Source: Phycisphaerales bacterium
Lineage (GTDB): Bacteria; Planctomycetota; Phycisphaerae; Phycisphaerales; SM1A02
Assembly (NCBI GenBank): GCA_007135295.1
Contig: SLJD01000123.1
Span: 1 to 6,362 of the forward strand
Length of the DNA: 6,362 bases
Direction of reading: 5' to 3'
Part shown: positions 1 through 5,418 of the stretch, piece by piece
Layout of the letters: each line of letters opens with the position of its first letter
How positions within the stretch are numbered: position 1 is the first letter of the stretch
Translations under genes and position numbers: made by a program
Notes under the pieces: model-generated
What the model was told of the DNA's origin: nothing
Databases searched by the model: none
Seen by the model: the letters and a program-made list of their open reading frames with translations, nothing else

Positions 1-317
1 AAAAAACCTGCTGCACGTACCCCGCCGATGCGGTTGCTCTGCGTTGACTGCTCCGGTGAACCGGCGAGATCAGGAGGTCACCAGATCACGAGATATTGGG
101 TTCACGGGAGCGACAACCCCGGCAGTTGTGGTCATCTGCAGATTTTTTTGAGGCGTTCCGGCACCACGCCGGGCCGACAAGTCGCTGCGGTCGTGGTACG
201 CTACAGCGATGATGGCGGCGGGCTGTGCGGCTGTCCGGCTGCTCCTTGGGGCGAGCCGGTCTGACAGAAGCCGCGGGCGAGGGCCGGCCCGCCACCCCGC
301 GACTGATTGACTTGAGG
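1..317. other. Non-coding region upstream of the cyclophilin gene
   Basis: No convincing gene is visible here. Short open frames on both strands have the uneven composition of chance frames and no matching ribosome binding site. Visible elements are a 10-bp palindrome at 134-143 (ATCTGCAGAT) running into seven T residues at 143-149, and a weak 5-bp inverted repeat at 113-117/125-129 just before it. These could be the remains of a terminator for a gene left of the window, but the stem is too weak to call. A perfect AGGAGGT stretch near 72-78 is not followed by a start codon at a usable distance. Confidence 0.6.
174..202 (+). promoter_or_regulatory. Candidate promoter with extended -10 for the cyclophilin gene
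   Basis: CCGACA at 174-179 (4 of 6 to TTGACA) is separated by 17 bases from TACGCT at 197-202. That hexamer is weak (3 of 6 to TATAAT) but is preceded by TG at 194-195, giving an extended -10. Transcription would begin near 209, leaving a leader of about 110 bases before the start at 318. This is consensus matching by eye only. Confidence 0.3.
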
Positions 318-1652
318 ATGAACAGACTGATGCAGAGGTTCGCCCGTATATTCGTTTCCGTATTGGCCGCGGCCGCCGTGCTGGCGAGCGGGTCGGCTGT
401 GATGGCACAGAACGCGGACGCCGACGAGGCGTTTGAGCCACTCGACCGCCAGCTCACCGCGCTGTTCGAAGCGTACGGCGAGGGCAGCGAGTTGTCCGAT
501 CGTGACCGCGAGGTCGTCGAGGAGCTGCGCGATGACGTCCGCGCGTTCAACGAGGAGCACCCCGACCACGTGCGCGGCCTGGCCGGCGAGTTGGAACTGC
601 TCAACATTCTCTCCGATCCGTCGGCCCGGACGCAGTCATTCGTCGACATCACCGAAGAGAAACTGCCGCTCATTGAACGCCTCGTCGAGCTCATGCCCGA
701 CAACCCGCTGCTGCGTCTGACGTGGGCGAGGCATGAGATGCGAGCGCATCACTACGACGCGGCGATTGAGGTGCTCGAAGGATTCGCGTTTGACTACGGC
801 GACTGGCCGCAGGCCGCGCTGTACCTCGCGGAGTGCTATCAGGCCGAGGACCGCTTCGACGATGCGCTCGATGTGCTGCAGCAGATTCCCGAGGATGAGC
901 CGGGCATCGATGGCCAGTTGCAGAGCCGCATCGATCAGGAGCGTGAGACCGCCGCGGAACTCGTCGACCTCTGGCAGGCCGAGCAGGACCTGCGTGAAGC
1001 CGACGCCGACGCTGACCTGCCGCGCCTCGCGATCTATACGACCGCCGGCCGGATCGTTGTTGAACTCTTCGAGGATCAGGCGCCGAACACGGTCGCGAAC
1101 TTCATCACCCTCGCTGAGGAGAATTTCTACAACGAAACGCGTTTCCACCGGGTCATTCCGAATTTCATGGCCCAGGGCGGCGACCCGAATACGCGGCCTG
1201 ATGAAGATGGCCGGCCCGGAGCCGGCGGCCCCGAATACATGATCCCCGATGAGGTCGATCACGACGACGCCCGCATGCACTTCACGGGTTCGCTGGCGAT
1301 GGCCAAGTCGCCCGAGCCCGACACCGCCGGCTCGCAGTTTTACTTCAATCACCAACCGACGCCCCATCTCAATGGCGTGCACACCGTGTTCGGCCGGGTG
1401 ATCGAAGGCGTTGACGTGGTCCGCTCGCTCGTCGTCGATGACGCGATTGAGTCGGTCGAGATTCTCCGCAAGCGCGATCACGATTACAGCTTCACACGAG
1501 TCGGCGATGAGCCTGAGGACGTGCTGGCCCCGACACCGGTACCTGATGACCCGGGCATACCGGGCGATCAGCCGCCGGATATTGATCCGCCGGGCGATAC
1601 GCCGCCGCCCCTGCCGCCGGAAGGCGGTTCGGCCGGCGACGGCAACGACTGA
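318..1652 (+). CDS. Exported TPR-like / cyclophilin-type peptidyl-prolyl cis-trans isomerase with proline-rich tail
   Basis: Predicted to catalyse cis-trans isomerisation of X-Pro bonds in proteins outside the cytoplasm. Residues 1-31 form a signal peptide (basic start, hydrophobic run, cleavage near VMAQ). Residues 40-130 are helical and acidic, and about 132-192 look like one or two TPR repeats. The cyclophilin domain is about 235-385. It contains FHR at 276-278 and NFMAQGGD at 282-289, giving counterparts of human CypA Arg55, Phe60, Met61 and Gln63. It also has GSQFYF at 338-343 and HLNGVHTVFG at 350-359, with His355 matching CypA His126. The CypA Trp121 position is His350, as in many bacterial enzymes insensitive to cyclosporin. 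Residues 400-444 are a P/G/D-rich tail. The 444-residue length well exceeds the roughly 165-residue minimal domain. I chose ATG 318 because it opens the signal peptide, although GAGG abuts it. ATG 330, 12 bases after GAGG, is an alternative. A CDGSH gene follows after 72 bases. Confidence 0.9.
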   Translation: MNRLMQRFARIFVSVLAAAAVLASGSAVMAQNADADEAFEPLDRQLTALFEAYGEGSELSDRDREVVEELRDDVRAFNEEHPDHVRGLAGELELLNILSDPSARTQSFVDITEEKLPLIERLVELMPDNPLLRLTWARHEMRAHHYDAAIEVLEGFAFDYGDWPQAALYLAECYQAEDRFDDALDVLQQIPEDEPGIDGQLQSRIDQERETAAELVDLWQAEQDLREADADADLPRLAIYTTAGRIVVELFEDQAPNTVANFITLAEENFYNETRFHRVIPNFMAQGGDPNTRPDEDGRPGAGGPEYMIPDEVDHDDARMHFTGSLAMAKSPEPDTAGSQFYFNHQPTPHLNGVHTVFGRVIEGVDVVRSLVVDDAIESVEILRKRDHDYSFTRVGDEPEDVLAPTPVPDDPGIPGDQPPDIDPPGDTPPPLPPEGGSAGDGND

Positions 1653-1724
1653 ACAACGAAACGAATTCAACCAGCCCGCGACTGCCCCTCTTTTCGGGGA
1701 CCAGACAGCCAGGAGTGCTGCCAC

Positions 1725-1970
1725 ATGGCCCGACTCGTTCGATTCGACCGCACCGGCCCGATCAAGATCGAACCGCAGGACAAGCCCGTGTTTATCTGCG
1801 GGTGCGGCCTGAGCCAGAACCTGCCGTTCTGCGACGGGGCGCACAAGACCTGCCGTGGCGAAGACCCGGATACGCTCTACGTCTACGACGCGGACCGGCA
1901 GACCGTCGTCGAGACCCGGCCGGACAGCGCCGCTGGACCGGACACCGACGAAGAAAAGTCAAATGAGTGA
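1725..1970 (+). CDS. CDGSH-type iron-sulfur domain protein
   Basis: A small protein (81 residues) predicted to bind one redox-active [2Fe-2S] cluster. The motif C-x-C-x2-S-x3-P-x-C-D-G-A-H is complete: Cys25, Cys27, Ser30, Pro34, Cys36, Asp37, Gly38 and His40. The three Cys and one His are the known cluster ligands of the mitoNEET/CDGSH family. There is a single CDGSH unit with a short basic N-terminal stretch and an acidic C-terminal tail, and no signal peptide or membrane anchor, so it is probably cytoplasmic. AGGAG at 1711-1715 lies 9 bases before the ATG. It follows the cyclophilin gene by 72 bases on the same strand with no strong terminator between, so co-transcription is likely. The cellular role of bacterial single-CDGSH proteins is mostly undefined; electron transfer or cluster handling is inferred. 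Confidence 0.9.
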   Translation: MARLVRFDRTGPIKIEPQDKPVFICGCGLSQNLPFCDGAHKTCRGEDPDTLYVYDADRQTVVETRPDSAAGPDTDEEKSNE

Positions 1971-1991
1971 CCGGTTCGACAGACCGGACAC
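1967..1991 (+). other. Stem-loop overlapping the stop codon of the CDGSH gene
   Basis: GTG at 1967-1969 pairs with CAC at 1989-1991, and CCGGT at 1971-1975 pairs with ACCGG at 1983-1987, with one A-A mismatch and a 7-base loop. It overlaps the TGA at 1968-1970 and has no T-tract, so it may stabilise the 3' end of the message or mean nothing. Part of the right arm repeats GACCGGACACC, found at 1936-1946 and 1982-1992. Confidence 0.25.
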
Positions 1992-2043
1992 CTTGGGTGA
2001 ACGGCGGCGATGAATACTGAATGAGTGTTGATGGTCAGCGCGA

Positions 2044-2073
2044 AGCGCGTGTCGGCGCAGCGCATGTCGGCGT
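2044..2073. repeat. Two-copy 15-base tandem repeat
   Basis: AGCGCGTGTCGGCGC at 2044-2058 is followed directly by AGCGCATGTCGGCGT at 2059-2073. They match at 13 of 15 positions. The unit length is a multiple of three, but no reading frame through it is convincing. Confidence 0.7.
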
Positions 2074-2297
2074 CCCAGCCGGCTGATCAGCGGTCATCTG
2101 ACAGACGAACAACCGACATTGCTGCGGATCGCGCGTGAACCTGTCGCAGTATTTTGTCCGCCCTCAATCAGGATGGCCGCGGCGGGGCGGGGGCGAGCAT
2201 CCACTTGTAAGTTGCGAAATGTCAAAACGATACGCTGTCAGGCCATGCTTTCCTGAGTCGGGGATCGCATGGGACCGATAAGCCATATTTCAATTTT

Positions 2298-2326
2298 TTG
2301 CCCGACGTTCGTGATGAACTTCTCAT
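2298..2326 (+). promoter_or_regulatory. Weak candidate promoter for the basic DNA-binding protein gene
   Basis: TTGCCC at 2298-2303 (4 of 6) and TCTCAT at 2321-2326 (4 of 6) are 17 bases apart in a locally AT-rich stretch. The predicted start of transcription would fall on the palindrome ATCGGCCGAT at 2328-2337, which could be an operator. The leader would be about 120 bases. Support is consensus matching only. Confidence 0.25.
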
Positions 2327-2349
2327 GATCGGCCGATGACGGTTCCGCG

Positions 2350-2378
2350 GGCGGTCTGTGAGGATTGTGACAGACGCC
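2350..2378 (+). promoter_or_regulatory. Leader hairpin 1 upstream of the basic protein gene
   Basis: GGC at 2350-2352 pairs with GCC at 2376-2378, and GTCTGT at 2354-2359 pairs with ACAGAC at 2370-2375. This makes a 9-bp stem with one bulged G (2353) and a 10-base loop. There is no T-tract, so it does not look like a terminator. Confidence 0.4.
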
Positions 2379-2401
2379 CCAGACGACTTTTCCGGTCGCA
2401 T

Positions 2402-2420
2402 GCCGAAGGCGCTCTTCGGC
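2402..2420 (+). promoter_or_regulatory. Leader hairpin 2 upstream of the basic protein gene
   Basis: GCCGAAG at 2402-2408 pairs perfectly with CTTCGGC at 2414-2420 around a 5-base loop. It ends 15 bases before the ribosome binding site GAAGGAG at 2436-2442. It could stabilise the message or modulate translation; no ligand class is recognised. Confidence 0.45.
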
Positions 2421-2452
2421 TCGACGGATGAACCCGAAGGAGATCTTCTGAC

Positions 2453-3166
2453 ATGCCGAGCAAAACCTCGAAATCCCCGAAGACCAGCCGATCGACCCGC
2501 AGGACGACGACGCGCCGCACGACGGCACGGGCCACCAGCCGCAAGTCTTCCCCGCGGACGTCCGCCAAGGCCCGCACGGCCGCCACCACCCGGGCGAAGG
2601 CAAAGACGACCGGCCGCAAGACGACGGCCCGAACCACCGGCAGCAAGGCGCCGACCAGCCCCTTCGCTTCCGCGTTCAAGTCGGCGGTCAACCGCGGCAC
2701 GCCGTGCTGGAATGCGATTACGAACGTCGCCAACCGCACCGGCAAGACGCCGAAGACCGTCTGCAACTCGCTGCACAAGGCCGGCCTGATCGATCGCTGC
2801 AAATTCAACGGACAGTGGGTCTACTGGCCGACCTTCAAAGGCAAGAAGGCCCCCGCGACGACGACCAAGGCCTGCCAGACCAACATGTGGCAGCACTTCG
2901 TTGACTGGTGCATTGCCAGCGGGTTCTGCACGCCCGAGCAACTCAGCAAGCACACCTCCAGCCAGAAGGCCTTTATGACCTTCTGCCGCAAGTTCTGGAA
3001 CAAGCAGTTCGCTTCCGGTTCGACGAGCGGCTCAACCACCCGTCGCCGCACGAGCACGACCAAGTCGCGTTCAACCGGCCGCAAGCCCTCGACCCGCAGC
3101 CGCACGACGACGCGGAATTACAAGTTCCCGCAGACCGGCACCCGTCGCACCCGCCGGGCCGCCTGA
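2453..3166 (+). CDS. Linker-histone-like basic protein: winged-helix-like core between R/K/T/S-rich tails
   Basis: Predicted DNA-binding, probably nucleoid-associated, protein of 237 residues. Residues 1-68 form a low-complexity tail rich in T, R, S, K and A; about one third of the first 60 residues are Lys or Arg. Residues 70-128 read as a winged helix: helices near 71-81, 85-95 and 99-111, then a wing ending in NGQWVYWP (119-126). Residues 138-186 are a second helical segment with several Trp and Cys. Residues 187-237 are another basic tail. Only three acidic residues occur in the whole protein (Asp114, Asp151, Glu162), and there are seven cysteines, all in the core. GAAGGAG at 2436-2442 lies 10 bases before the ATG, a strong site. 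It is flanked by its own leader and a hairpin terminator, so it is probably monocistronic. I do not recognise a named family. Eukaryotic H1 and bacterial histone-like proteins are architectural analogies, not demonstrated homologues. Confidence 0.85.
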   Translation: MPSKTSKSPKTSRSTRRTTTRRTTARATSRKSSPRTSAKARTAATTRAKAKTTGRKTTARTTGSKAPTSPFASAFKSAVNRGTPCWNAITNVANRTGKTPKTVCNSLHKAGLIDRCKFNGQWVYWPTFKGKKAPATTTKACQTNMWQHFVDWCIASGFCTPEQLSKHTSSQKAFMTFCRKFWNKQFASGSTSGSTTRRRTSTTKSRSTGRKPSTRSRTTTRNYKFPQTGTRRTRRAA

Positions 3167-3203
3167 GCGTCCCTTCGCAGACACCATCGCGGTGACATGC
3201 TCG

Positions 3204-3237
3204 CAGCGCCGGCCGTCGGGCCGGCGCTGTCGATTTT
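3204..3237 (+). terminator. Rho-independent terminator of the basic protein gene
   Basis: A perfect 11-bp GC-rich stem, CAGCGCCGGCC at 3204-3214 with GGCCGGCGCTG at 3219-3229, has a 4-base loop (GTCG). TTTT follows at 3234-3237, four bases after the stem. It lies 37 bases after the stop at 3166. The minus-strand side lacks a T-tract, so it mainly serves the plus-strand gene, though the stem may also slow readthrough from the convergent ACT gene. Confidence 0.7.
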
Positions 3238-3332
3238 GGTCGACCCAACATTCGTTTCGCCACGTCTCGGGTCGGTGAATCAGGGATCGCGTCTGCTCTG
3301 CTGCGCTGCAGGGTCACGACCCGGACGACTGC

Positions 3333-3803
3333 TCAGGGCAGGTCTTCCTCGCCGAGCAGTCGGAAGTTCTTCTTCCGCAGGATCTGGCCGGCCAGCGTCT
3401 GGTCGTCGACGGCCAGGGCGATGGTGGGGGTGCCGTTTCGCTCGATCATGAGCGGGTAGGCGAAGCGTATGTTCAGTTCCGCACCGAGCAGGTACAGGCA
3501 CAGGCTCGTCAGCGTGTGATCATCGCACAACTCCACGATCAGCAGATCGAATTCGCTGAACGGCAGGCCGTGCTCGCGGAGCAGCATCCGGGCGGCGTCG
3601 GCATTGTTGGGGACCATGCGAACGACCGCGTGGTCAGACGTTTCCAGCACGCTGAAGGCCACCAGATGCACCGATGGCGCTTCGTCAAACAGACGCACCA
3701 GTTCCAGCAGCTTGCCAACCCGGTTGTCAAGAAAGACGCTGAACTGTGTGACGCTGGGAGGCGAATATCCCTGTGCTGTCGATTCCGGTACCGCCTGACT
3801 CAT
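3333..3803 (-). CDS. Tandem ACT-domain protein
   Basis: A small cytoplasmic protein (156 residues), probably a ligand-sensing or regulatory subunit. Two ACT-like units are seen. The first is at about 18-92, opening with QFSVFLDNRVGKLLELVRLF and including a central strand HAVVRMV (58-64). The second is at about 97-155, ending NFRLLGEEDL. The order and the closing EEDL resemble the tandem-ACT proteins grouped as COG4747, recalled from memory. ACT domains usually bind amino acids at a loop of the type N-x-P-G-x-L. The first unit has NRVGKL (Pro replaced by Val) and the second lacks the Gly entirely, so ligand binding may be changed. I chose ATG 3803, with GAGG at 3810-3813 six bases upstream, over a TTG at 3815. 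The gene lies 161 bases downstream of mqnD on the same strand, and the gap holds a possible own promoter. Confidence 0.8.
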   Translation of the reverse strand: MSQAVPESTAQGYSPPSVTQFSVFLDNRVGKLLELVRLFDEAPSVHLVAFSVLETSDHAVVRMVPNNADAARMLLREHGLPFSEFDLLIVELCDDHTLTSLCLYLLGAELNIRFAYPLMIERNGTPTIALAVDDQTLAGQILRKKNFRLLGEEDLP

Positions 3804-3863
3804 TCGCGTCCTCAAAGCTCGGATGCAGCCCGCCCCGGAGTGGCCGCTTGATTTCCAGCAGTG

Positions 3864-3891
3864 ATCCTATCAGCCGGGGCGGCATTCGCAA
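3864..3891 (-). promoter_or_regulatory. Candidate promoter for the ACT-domain gene
   Basis: Read on the minus strand, TTGCGA (3891-3886, 4 of 6) is followed after 16 bases by TAGGAT (3869-3864, 4 of 6). Transcription would begin about 50-55 bases before the ATG at 3803. A 12-base inverted repeat AAATC-GA-GATTT sits at 3896-3907, just upstream of the -35, and may be an operator. Confidence 0.3.
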
Positions 3892-3964
3892 GCATAAATC
3901 TCGATTTGTGTCCGGCTTCGAGGCGGCCTGCCCCCACAGATCGTGAACCGGCGGGCCGTCCGTT

Positions 3965-4891
3965 TCACACCGCTGGAGCGATGAACTCGGCGTCCTCACC
4001 CGATTCGACGATCTCCGCCTCGCTGAGCGTCTGCAGAAACCGGTCGACCGCGTGCCGACCTGTCGGGCCGAAGTCGAACGTCCACTGGTTGACGTACATC
4101 TCCACGAAGCGGTCCGCGAGGTCCGCTTCCATGCCCCGGGCGTACCTGAGGGCGTAGGCGAGGGCCTCGTGGCGGTGTTCGAGGGCGAATTCGAGCGAAC
4201 GCTTGAGGGTCGCCGTGACTTCCGCGAGCGTTCCCGGGCCGTGCAGATCGTCGAGATCACGCCGGATCGCGTTGACGCCGAGCGGGAGCGGCAGGCCGGT
4301 CTGCTGTTTCCACCACTGTCCGAGGTCCGCGACCTGGTGCAGGCCGTGCGATTCGTAGGTGAGCTGGCCCTCGTGGATGATCAGGCCTGCGTCGAACCGG
4401 CCGGAGGCGACATCGTCGAGGATCGCGTCGAACGGCCGCTCTTCATAATCGAATTCGCCGAGCATGAGCCGCGCCGTCGCGAACGCCGACGTCAGCCGCC
4501 CCGGAACGGCGATGGTGGGCCGGGTTTGACGCAGGTCATCGATTATCGCTTCACTGCGTGTGACGAGCTTCGGTCCGTATGCATCACCCATTGACGCCCC
4601 GCAGGCGGTGACGGCGTACTGATGCCGAACACGCGGGTATTGCGCGCAACTCATCGCCGTGATCTCGAGCGTGCCTTCCATGCTGCGGCGGTTGAGGGTT
4701 TCGATGTCCTCGAGAACCGGTTCGAAGCGGAAGCGGCCGGTGTCCATCGGTGCCGGTCGGCCGTCGAGTTCGGCGAGCGGCCACCACATGAACGCGTCAT
4801 CCGGGTCGGGGCTGTGCCCGATGCGGAGGATCGGTCTGGGGTCATTCCGGGGGGCGTTCCGGGGGTTCGAACTGGGCTCGTGCGTTGTCAT
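3965..4891 (-). CDS. mqnD: 1,4-dihydroxy-6-naphthoate synthase (menaquinone biosynthesis, futalosine pathway)
   Basis: MqnD converts cyclic dehypoxanthinyl futalosine to 1,4-dihydroxy-6-naphthoate, a precursor of menaquinone, in the cytoplasm. The 308-residue protein shows the family's periplasmic-binding-protein-like layout. Visible marks are GHSPDPDDAFMWW (25-37), where better known members have SPCPNDTF; the strand ending EITAMS (76-81); GDAYGPKLV (102-110); FDAGLIIHEGQLTY (166-179), with the conserved active-site His173; and DLGQWWKQQTGLPLPLG (189-205). The HEGQLTY and DLGxWW-x4-GLPLPLG blocks fit MqnD rather than MqnA. The N-terminus carries about 20 extra polar residues. ATG 4891 is preferred because upstream sequence does not resemble the family. 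No Shine-Dalgarno sequence precedes it, and a -10-like TATCAT lies only 9 bases away, suggesting a leaderless message. No other menaquinone gene is in the window. Confidence 0.92.
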   Translation of the reverse strand: MTTHEPSSNPRNAPRNDPRPILRIGHSPDPDDAFMWWPLAELDGRPAPMDTGRFRFEPVLEDIETLNRRSMEGTLEITAMSCAQYPRVRHQYAVTACGASMGDAYGPKLVTRSEAIIDDLRQTRPTIAVPGRLTSAFATARLMLGEFDYEERPFDAILDDVASGRFDAGLIIHEGQLTYESHGLHQVADLGQWWKQQTGLPLPLGVNAIRRDLDDLHGPGTLAEVTATLKRSLEFALEHRHEALAYALRYARGMEADLADRFVEMYVNQWTFDFGPTGRHAVDRFLQTLSEAEIVESGEDAEFIAPAV

Positions 4892-4900
4892 GATGAACGG

Positions 4901-4929
4901 ATGATAGCGATCAGGCAAAGAAATATCAG
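4901..4929 (-). promoter_or_regulatory. Candidate promoter for leaderless mqnD
   Basis: On the minus strand, CTGATA (4929-4924, 4 of 6 to TTGACA) is 17 bases from TATCAT (4906-4901, 5 of 6 to TATAAT). A start seven bases downstream would be the A at 4894, only three bases before the ATG at 4891. Confidence 0.45.
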
Positions 4930-5000
4930 GCTGCGCTCCAGTCGCCTGCTCAACTCGCCGAAAGAAAGCGTGAAGACTCTTGATTCTTTCTGCGATGGGA

Positions 5001-5039
5001 CGCAGCGCTGCGACCGGACTGGCCAGATGCCTGTCCGGT
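5001..5039. repeat. Perfect 12-bp palindrome joined to a long stem-loop
   Basis: CGCAGCGCTGCG at 5001-5012 is a perfect palindrome. It directly abuts an inverted repeat: ACCGGAC (5013-5019) with GTCCGGT (5033-5039), continued inward by GGC (5021-5023) with GCC (5029-5031) across a T-T mismatch, around a 5-base loop. Neither side has a long T-tract, so it is not a typical terminator. It sits about 110 bases upstream of mqnD and could be a regulator site or a REP-like element. Confidence 0.6.
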
Positions 5040-5241
5040 TTCGGCATTGACCCCCCGGCGCATATTCAAATGAATCGATCAACTGCGGAACCGCTGAGTG
5101 GAGGCCGCAATTTGGCCCGGCATGGCGGTGGATCCGGGTGACGCGCCGCTCTTGAGGTTGCCCTCGGCGCCGCTCATGGCACGTCCCGGTCAAAAAATTC
5201 GCCAATCCATGGAATGATCGTTTTCGCGAGTTGGTTGTCGC

Positions 5242-5277
5242 CGCAGCGGGCGCGCATGATCGCATGCAGCGACTGCG
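5242..5277. repeat. Nested inverted repeat
   Basis: An outer pair, CGCAG (5242-5246) and CTGCG (5273-5277), encloses an inner pair, GCATG (5254-5258) and CATGC (5263-5267), with ATCG at the centre. Each arm is only 5 bp, so chance is possible in this GC-rich sequence. Confidence 0.35.
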
Positions 5278-5418
5278 AAGGCATCGGCGGCGTTGCTGAT
5301 GCGAACAAGCCAGTGAGCACCGTGCCTGTCGATGGTCCGCACGCACGCAGCGGTTCAAAGGCGATCGTGTGTCCATGGTCGGCACGATGCGGATTGCGTT
5401 GTTCGAAAGGAGGCAAAG

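Larger units (their letters stand above)
1971..2452. other. Intergenic region with small repeats and the leader of the basic protein gene
   Basis: No gene is supported here. Visible elements are a 15-base imperfect tandem duplication at 2044-2073, a 10-bp palindrome GCTGATCAGC at 2082-2091, an inverted repeat ACTT-GT-AAGT at 2203-2212, an AT-richer promoter-like stretch near 2285-2326, a 10-bp palindrome ATCGGCCGAT at 2328-2337, and two hairpins at 2350-2378 and 2402-2420. A GGTTCGA sequence near 1973 resembles a tRNA T-arm, but no other tRNA parts surround it. Confidence 0.6.
4892..5418. other. Divergent intergenic region with palindromes
   Basis: No gene is supported between mqnD (minus) and the plus-strand gene at 5419. 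The region holds the mqnD promoter candidate (4901-4929), a 12-bp palindrome with an adjoining long stem-loop (5001-5039), a weak 5-bp inverted repeat (5116-5120/5134-5138) and a nested inverted repeat (5242-5277). No clear sigma-70-type promoter for 5419 could be picked out. A minus-strand frame at 5174-5437 was considered and not accepted. Confidence 0.55.

Noticed and set aside
134..149. A 10-bp palindrome running into T7, as a terminator.
   Set aside because: The palindrome has no room for a loop, leaving at most a 3-bp stem, and the nearby 5-bp inverted repeat is too far from the T-tract.
28..441. Short open frames on both strands at the left end.
   Set aside because: No start site support, uneven composition, and partial overlap with the cyclophilin gene start.
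636..1844. A 402-residue open frame on the minus strand opposite the cyclophilin gene.
   Set aside because: The plus-strand cyclophilin and CDGSH genes have clear catalytic and cluster motifs. The antisense frame is a by-product of GC-rich codon use and shows no domain.
1970..1988. A GGTTCGA sequence in a small stem, suggestive of a tRNA T-arm.
   Set aside because: The stem and loop register do not fit a T-arm, and no acceptor stem, anticodon arm or D-arm is found around it.
2222..3317. Several minus-strand and alternative-frame open reading frames opposite the basic protein gene.
   Set aside because: They are shadows of the repeated Arg/Lys/Thr codons. Only the plus-strand frame at 2453 has a strong ribosome binding site and a plausible folded core.
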